Positions 40,644 through 44,775 of a stretch of 44,775 nt of DNA are shown piece by piece. The notes under the pieces were generated by a model. The model was not told where the DNA came from. It saw only the letters and a list, made by a program, of their open reading frames with translations, and did no database searches. A program made the position numbers and the translations under genes. The DNA is from Mesorhizobium sp. LSHC420B00 (lineage in GTDB: Bacteria > Pseudomonadota > Alphaproteobacteria > Rhizobiales > Rhizobiaceae): NCBI RefSeq assembly GCF_000503055.1, contig NZ_AYVY01000001.1:190816-235590 (forward strand), given 5' to 3'. How positions within the stretch are numbered: the first letter of the stretch is position 1; the number at the start of each line of letters is the position of its first letter.

Positions 40644-41565
40644 TTAGGCCGGCCCGGAAACGACCACCGCACCAGCGGCCGGCATGATCCAGGGGCAGGC
40701 ATAGTAATCGGTGACGCGATTTATGATCCCGCCAGCGGCTTCGATCCGAACCGGATGGGCCGGCTTCCAACCGTCTTCGCCATGGTGAAGCACGAGCAGC
40801 ACCGCCTCGCTATCGATTATGCCAATCGCCATTTTCCAGGTCGTCGAGGCTCTTTCGTATTCAACGAAGTAAGGTGATTCCGATAGCCTTCCCTTGAAGC
40901 AATCCGCGACTTGCAATTGGGCATCCGCGCTGGTCAGCGCCCGTACCCCGTCCCAGTCGCGGCGATTGAACAGTTCGACATAGCGGCTGAGCAATTCCAG
41001 AAGTTCCGGATCGCGCTGGGGCTCCGAACGGACGATTGGCTCGCCTGACAAGGCGGCCAATTTGGAGCGGCCACGGCTCAACGCGGCCTTGACGCCACCC
41101 ACGGTCGAGCCGACGAGATCGGCGATCTCTTCCAGCGAATAGTCGAAGACATCCTTGAGCAGGACGCAGGCGCGTTCCTTGGGCGGCAGGTGGATAACCA
41201 GCCGTTCGATCGCGCGATCCGCGCCGTTGCCCACCGGCTCGACCGGCAGGATGATCTCGTCTTCGACGAAATTGGCCTCCGCATGCTGACGCACCTGCCG
41301 GCTTCGCAGGAAATCGATGCAGCGATTATGTGTTGCGAAACAGCCAGGGGCGAAGAGCACTCGCATCGTCCAGCTTCTCGATCTTCCGATAGGCCTCGAA
41401 CAGCGCCTCTTGCATCACGTCTTCGGCGTCGAGCGTCGAACCGGTCATGCGTGCACAGTAGCGGTGCAGCCGCCCACGCAAATGCGCGACTGTCTCCAGG
41501 AAGCCGGCGTAGCGGACGTCGAAAAGCCCGGTCGGGTCAAGTCTTGGCTGCATCTTCATGGGCAT
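40644..41565 (-). pseudogene. ECF sigma factor with SnoaL-like C-terminal domain, frameshifted
   Basis: The gene is read in two frames. Part one (41565 down to a TAA at 41326-41328, 79 residues) carries sigma region 2 up to ALRPWLFRNT. Part two (open to 40644) continues HNRCIDFLRSRQVRQ, region 4 (LVIHLPPKERACVLLKDVFDYSLEEIADLVGSTVGGVKAALSRGRSKL) and a SnoaL-like domain of about 115 residues (ELLSRYVELFNRRDWDGVRAL). Family members read LFRIAHNRCIDFL across this point, so about two bases are missing near 41329-41336 (or one is extra). Joined it would be about 305 residues. It follows the DHFR-like gene by 16 bases. Whether the break is real or a sequencing error is open. Confidence 0.8.
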
Positions 41566-41581
41566 TCAATTCGGCGGCGGA

Positions 41582-42121
41582 TCACAGCGGGACATAGGTC
41601 AGCGTAATGACGCCGTTCTTGAAACGGTGCGTATCTATAAGCTCCAGCTTGACCAGGGATGGGTCGACATCCTGGAAAGCGCGTTTGCCATGCCCGACGC
41701 GGGTCGGCACGATCGAGAGTTGATACTCGTCGACAAGCCTGTTGGCGAGCAGCGTCTGGTCGAGATTGCTCACTCCATACTTCAGTATGTTGCCGCCGGC
41801 CTGTTGCTTGATCCGGGCAATTTCGGCAGCGACGTCGCCTTCGATCAGCGATGCGTTCCAGCTCACCTCCTTGAGGCTGCGCGACGCAACGAGCTTCTTC
41901 AGTCCGTTCATGCGGTCCATGTACTTGCTGCCTTTGACCTGCGGCCAGCGCGCCGAAAACATTTCATAGGTGATGCGGCCGAGCAGGAAAAAATCGGCCT
42001 CGCCGGCCTTTTCATAGGAGTGCTCCTTCATCTCCTCGTCGAAGAAGGGCGAGGCCCATTCCATTGGCGCTTCGATGACGCCGTCCAGCGAAATGAAGCT
42101 GCCCACGATCAATTTTCTCAT
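41582..42121 (-). CDS. Dihydrofolate reductase-like (RibD C-terminal domain) family protein
   Basis: This 179-residue protein begins MRKLIVGSFISLDGVIEAP, the typical opening of the RibD C-terminal-like DHFR-fold family, with LLGRITYEMFSARWP near residue 50 and GGNILKYGVSNLDQTLLANRLVDEYQLSIVP near 110-140. GGAGATATGCG precedes the ATG. Such proteins are often encoded next to ECF sigma factors, as here. The substrate is unknown; true folate reduction is unlikely. Length is normal. Confidence 0.88.
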   Translation of the reverse strand: MRKLIVGSFISLDGVIEAPMEWASPFFDEEMKEHSYEKAGEADFFLLGRITYEMFSARWPQVKGSKYMDRMNGLKKLVASRSLKEVSWNASLIEGDVAAEIARIKQQAGGNILKYGVSNLDQTLLANRLVDEYQLSIVPTRVGHGKRAFQDVDPSLVKLELIDTHRFKNGVITLTYVPL

Positions 42122-42259
42122 CGCATATCTCCGGTTGCGCACAGGCGTCCCGTGAGACCCAAGAACCGGCGAAAACGAAACGGCCCGATGGATAACCACA
42201 GGATGCAGTCTCTAGGACGTTCCCGGTTCGACTTTGGATACGCGTGAGGATCGTTTGAG

Positions 42260-42799
42260 TTAATAGAGCGGCTTGGCCATGTGCCGGGGCGTCGGCCACT
42301 CCGTCGTAATCCCCGGCTGCACTGGCCGCTCCAGATAGGTCGATAGCACCACGTAACTTCGCGTCGAGGTGACGCCGGGTGTTTCGTAGAGGCGCGACAG
42401 CAGGCCTTCGAGCGCCCGCGTGTCCTCGGTGCGGACCTTGATCAGCATGCATGTGTCGCCGGCCACCGAATGGATCTCCTCGACTTCGGGATGTTCGGAA
42501 ATCGCCATCAGCTCCGGCGTCTTTCCCCACCCCTTGGTATCGATATGGACGAAGGCGAGCAGCGGCTTGTGTACCGCCTTGGGATCGATGATGGCCGCGG
42601 TGTTGCGGATGGCGCCACTCCGCCGCAGGCGCTTGACGCGTTCATGGACTGCCGGCGGCGAAAGGCCGACGCGGTCGCCGAGCTCGGCATAGCTGATCGT
42701 CGCGTCGTCGACCAGGACGCCTAATATTTTTCGGTCGATTGCATCGATATCGCGGGCGGCAGGCCTGTTCTGCGGAACGCCATCTGTTTCTTCATCCAT
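42260..42799 (-). CDS. Lrp/AsnC family transcriptional regulator
   Basis: This 179-residue protein has an N-terminal helix-turn-helix (about residues 18-65; IDRKILGVLVDDATISYAELGDRVGLSPPAVHERVKRLRRSGAI) and a C-terminal RAM effector domain (about 80-155; PLLAFVHIDTKG, HSVAGDTCMLIKV). It is slightly longer than typical (about 155) because of N- and C-terminal tails. It is divergent from an MFS transporter with only 48 bases between start codons, so it probably controls that gene, as in amino-acid export systems. Confidence 0.9.
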   Translation of the reverse strand: MDEETDGVPQNRPAARDIDAIDRKILGVLVDDATISYAELGDRVGLSPPAVHERVKRLRRSGAIRNTAAIIDPKAVHKPLLAFVHIDTKGWGKTPELMAISEHPEVEEIHSVAGDTCMLIKVRTEDTRALEGLLSRLYETPGVTSTRSYVVLSTYLERPVQPGITTEWPTPRHMAKPLY

Positions 42800-42800
42800 A

Positions 42801-42829
42801 TTAAAATTCCCGATTGATGCAGAATTTAA
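42801..42829. promoter_or_regulatory. Lrp-type AT-rich inverted repeat
   Basis: TTAAAATTC (42801-42809) and GAATTTAA (42822-42829) form an imperfect inverted repeat in the 48-base gap between the Lrp-type gene and the MFS gene. AT-rich dyads of this spacing are typical Lrp/AsnC sites. Confidence 0.4.
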
Positions 42830-42847
42830 TACGGCCATTATTGCCAT

Positions 42848-44029
42848 ATGTCGAACAGTGATCAAGTCGCCACATTCGCAGCGGCCCCCAAGCCGCCAAT
42901 CCCGGCACTCGCTTACCTGCTGACCGGGTGCATTGCCGTGATCGGCTCGAACTCGCTTGTGCTCGGTCCGATTGCACCGGCGGTGGCCGCGTCGTTCGGC
43001 ACAAGCGTGCCGGCGGTCATGATCGCGTCCGCCGCGTTCGGGCTCGGTACGTCGGCAAGCGCCTTGTTCCTGGCGCGCTACATCGACCGGCTCGGCGCCC
43101 GCCGCATGCTGCAGGGAGCGTTGCTGCTGCTGGCAATAGCGCTCGTCGCCAGCGCTGCGGCGCCGACGGTGACGGCGCTGGTCGCGGCCCAGCTTCTCGC
43201 CGGCATTGCTGCGGGTGTCGCCATGCCGGCAATCTATGCCAGCTCCGCCGCGATTGCGCCGCCCGGTCGTGAAAGCGGGACCATCGGCGTCGTGCTGACC
43301 GGCTGGACGCTGAGCATGGTCGCCGGCGTTTCGCTGTCGGCCGTACTTGCCGACCTGGTGCATTGGCGCGCCGTGTTCGCGGCGGTCGCGGTGCTCGCAA
43401 CACTCGCATTGGCCAGCCTCACGTTGACGTTGCTCAGCGACGTCAGGAAGAGCGGTCCGGCACCGACGCCGCTGGGCGCCTTGGGTGTTCCCGGCATAGT
43501 GCCGCTTCTGGTCGCCTGCGCCGCCTTCATGACGGCGTTTTATGGCGTCTATGGCTATCTCGGCGATCACCTTCACAACGGCCTAGGACGGCCGGTCAGT
43601 GCCAACGGGCTGGCCGCGCTCGCCTATGGCGCCGGCTTTGGCACGGCGGCACTTCTTGACGGCGTCATCGATCGTCTGGGCGCGCGGCGGGTCATGCCGT
43701 TTGCCTATCTGCTCGTCGCGCTCGTCTATGTCGCGATTGCTGCGGCAAGTGGCAGCTTCGGCCTGACCATAGCGATGATAGCCGTCTGGGGCCTTGCCAA
43801 TCATTTCGGGCTGAACGTCCTGGTGATGCGCCTATCGGCGCTCGACCCTGCGCGCCGCGGCACGATCATGGGTTTGAACAGCGCGGTGACCTATCTCGCG
43901 GTGTTCGTCGGCACCACGGCGTTCGGACCGCTTTATTCCACGTTCGGGTTTGCGGCATCGGCGGTGGTTGCAGCCTTGCTCATGCTGATCGCTGCTGCGG
44001 CAGCGGCGTGGCGTTCGCCGAAGCTATAG
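42848..44029 (+). CDS. MFS transporter, 12 membrane segments (probable drug/metabolite efflux)
   Basis: This 393-residue inner-membrane protein has twelve hydrophobic segments. The loop between helices 2 and 3 reads ARYIDRLGARRML, the major facilitator motif A form, and a second copy (LDGVIDRLGARRVMPF) lies after helix 8. The style resembles the DHA1/AraJ group of exporters. There is no visible ribosome-binding site before the ATG at 42848, and the gene may be leaderless. The divergent Lrp regulator suggests export of an amino acid or derivative; this is inference. Confidence 0.88.
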   Translation: MSNSDQVATFAAAPKPPIPALAYLLTGCIAVIGSNSLVLGPIAPAVAASFGTSVPAVMIASAAFGLGTSASALFLARYIDRLGARRMLQGALLLLAIALVASAAAPTVTALVAAQLLAGIAAGVAMPAIYASSAAIAPPGRESGTIGVVLTGWTLSMVAGVSLSAVLADLVHWRAVFAAVAVLATLALASLTLTLLSDVRKSGPAPTPLGALGVPGIVPLLVACAAFMTAFYGVYGYLGDHLHNGLGRPVSANGLAALAYGAGFGTAALLDGVIDRLGARRVMPFAYLLVALVYVAIAAASGSFGLTIAMIAVWGLANHFGLNVLVMRLSALDPARRGTIMGLNSAVTYLAVFVGTTAFGPLYSTFGFAASAVVAALLMLIAAAAAAWRSPKL

Positions 44030-44078
44030 CGCAGCAAGGCTTGCGTCTCGGCCCGGTCCTTCGATAGATGCTCGTTGG

Positions 44079-44507
44079 ATGGACAATACAACGCTTGAGA
44101 CAACCGCCAATCCCTTGCCGCACGAGCTGGCTTTTCTTGGAGAGCGGCTTGCGGCGTTCAACGACAGCGATGTCGGCGCCTCCGGCAGGAAGACATTGGC
44201 CGTGTTCGTGCGCGATGAGCACGGCGCGATTGTCGCCGGCATCTCGGGATACACCGCCTGGGGCTGGCTCTATGTGCAATGGCTCTGGGTCGATGAAAAG
44301 CTGCGCGGCCAGCGCATGGCCGGCCGGATGCTCGAGGCAGCCGAGAGGGAGGCGATGGCGCGCGGCTGTCACGGCGCCTGGATCGACACGTTCAATCCCA
44401 AGGCCGCCAAGGCCTATGAGCGCCAAGGTTATCGACCGTTCGGTGTGCTCGCCGACTTTCCCATTGGCCGAAGCCGTATCTTCCTGCAGAAGAAATTGGT
44501 GGCTTAA
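44079..44507 (+). CDS. GNAT family N-acetyltransferase
   Basis: This 142-residue cytoplasmic protein is a single GNAT domain. The acetyl-CoA loop is DEKLRGQRMAGRMLEAAEREAMARG (about 80-104), preceded by the strand WLYVQWLWV, followed by AWIDTFNPKAAKAYERQGY and FLQKKL at the end. It is similar in layout to small polyamine or antibiotic-type acetyltransferases, with unknown substrate. It follows the MFS gene by 49 bases. The minus-strand anmK fragment abuts its stop codon. Confidence 0.88.
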   Translation: MDNTTLETTANPLPHELAFLGERLAAFNDSDVGASGRKTLAVFVRDEHGAIVAGISGYTAWGWLYVQWLWVDEKLRGQRMAGRMLEAAEREAMARGCHGAWIDTFNPKAAKAYERQGYRPFGVLADFPIGRSRIFLQKKLVA

Positions 44508-44775
44508 CTAGCCGGCAAGGCGTCCGCCGCACATCGGCTGTGGCACGCCGGTCGTGCTGGGGAAGCTGATCGGCAAGCCCCTAAGCACGCGCACAGCCAG
44601 GAAGGCAAAACACTCCGCCTCCACCGCGTCGCCCTTCCAGCCAAGCGCCTCCGCCGGCACGGCTTCGACGCCGGCGCGGCTGGCAAGCATGGCCATGATC
44701 GTTGGGTTGTGGCGACCGCCACCGCTGACCACCAGCCGCTTCGGCCGGCGCGTTCAGGGCCTGCGCTCGCGGGAC
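44508..44775 (-). pseudogene. anmK: anmK (anhydro-N-acetylmuramic acid kinase) 3' end, cut by window edge, apparent frameshift
   Basis: The C-terminal part reads [15 protein letters not shown] (the GGG nucleotide-binding motif of AnmK), [20 protein letters not shown] and [15 protein letters not shown], a clear match to the end of AnmK, which phosphorylates anhydro-MurNAc during cell-wall recycling. This frame meets a TGA at 44754-44756 only about 20 bases before the window edge. The neighbouring frame reads a plausible RAQALNA just upstream, so one base is extra or two are missing near 44747-44752. The rest of the gene is outside the window. Confidence 0.7.

Noticed and set aside
42800..43576. 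Upstream extension of the Lrp frame over the MFS gene
   Set aside because: The added 259 codons are antisense to the membrane protein and have no domain; the Lrp helix-turn-helix starts right after the ATG at 42799.
44508..44732. Independent 74-codon gene starting at GTG 44732
   Set aside because: The sequence is the conserved C-terminus of AnmK including its GGG motif, so it is the end of a larger gene, not a separate one.
1..44775. tRNA, rRNA, CRISPR, insertion sequences and phage genes
   Set aside because: No cloverleaf, ribosomal RNA, repeat-spacer array, transposase, integrase or structural phage protein was seen on either strand.

Overview
The window looks like an accessory catabolic region of a high-GC alphaproteobacterium of the order Rhizobiales, probably Mesorhizobium or a close relative. 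This is inferred from the base composition, the rhizobial-style protein families, a long intergenic palindrome of the RIME type (27571-27735) and a probable alpha-r8/mmgR-type small RNA (about 6078-6156). No rRNA, tRNA, CRISPR array, transposase or phage gene is visible. No gene-free stretch exceeds 300 bases; the longest gaps (24895-25152, 5921-6159, 27568-27764, 22952-23075, 13493-13650) hold promoters, operator-like palindromes, the sRNA or the palindromic repeat.

Layout. (1) 2-5920, plus strand: the end of a flavin reductase-like gene, then a TRAP importer (dctP-dctQ-dctM), a tandem dimeric-barrel protein, an HpcH/HpaI aldolase and a D-2-hydroxyacid dehydrogenase. (2) 6160-13492, minus strand: a MaoC-like dehydratase, a Gfo/Idh/MocA dehydrogenase, a rhamnose-mutarotase-type protein, a mandelate racemase-type enolase superfamily enzyme and a complete CUT1-type sugar ABC importer. 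An IclR regulator and an amidohydrolase/lactonase run divergently (13651-15343). (3) 15349-22951, minus strand: a ribose-type (CUT2) sugar importer whose double ATPase is split into two genes, a second solute-binding-type protein without signal peptide, a family III CoA-transferase, a second MaoC protein and an unannotated 22-codon leader ORF. A lactonase-fold gene runs divergently (23076-24173). (4) 24181-31081: an FCD-type GntR regulator, a polyamine-type ABC importer (ATPase, Tat-exported binding protein, two permeases), an Asp/Glu/hydantoin racemase and a GNAT protein. (5) A 48-residue membrane protein (31136-31282) missed by a 60-residue ORF cutoff. (6) 31359-40569: two divergent, tightly overlapping operons. 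Leftward is livGFHM plus a FAD amine/amino-acid oxidase-like gene. Rightward is a GntR regulator, a DUF3830-like protein, a TIGR04076-like protein, an aldo/keto reductase, a SnoaL-like protein and the Liv-type binding protein. (7) 40644-44775: an ECF sigma factor with SnoaL tail broken by a frameshift, a DHFR-like protein, an Lrp/AsnC regulator divergent from an MFS transporter, a GNAT protein and the 3' end of anmK with an apparent frameshift.

How it works together. Five importers of five architectures (TRAP, CUT1, CUT2, polyamine-type, Liv-type) sit in 40 kb, each with its own enzymes and mostly its own regulator. The enzymes of regions 1-3 (mutarotase, Gfo/Idh dehydrogenase, lactonase-like amidohydrolase, sugar-acid dehydratase, HpaI-type aldolase, 2-hydroxyacid dehydrogenase) have the right kinds of chemistry for a non-phosphorylative route for a deoxy or acid sugar; this is inference. 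The most novel-looking unit is the divergent pair in region 6, with one shared control region carrying a GntR-type palindrome. Its substrate cannot be read from the sequence.
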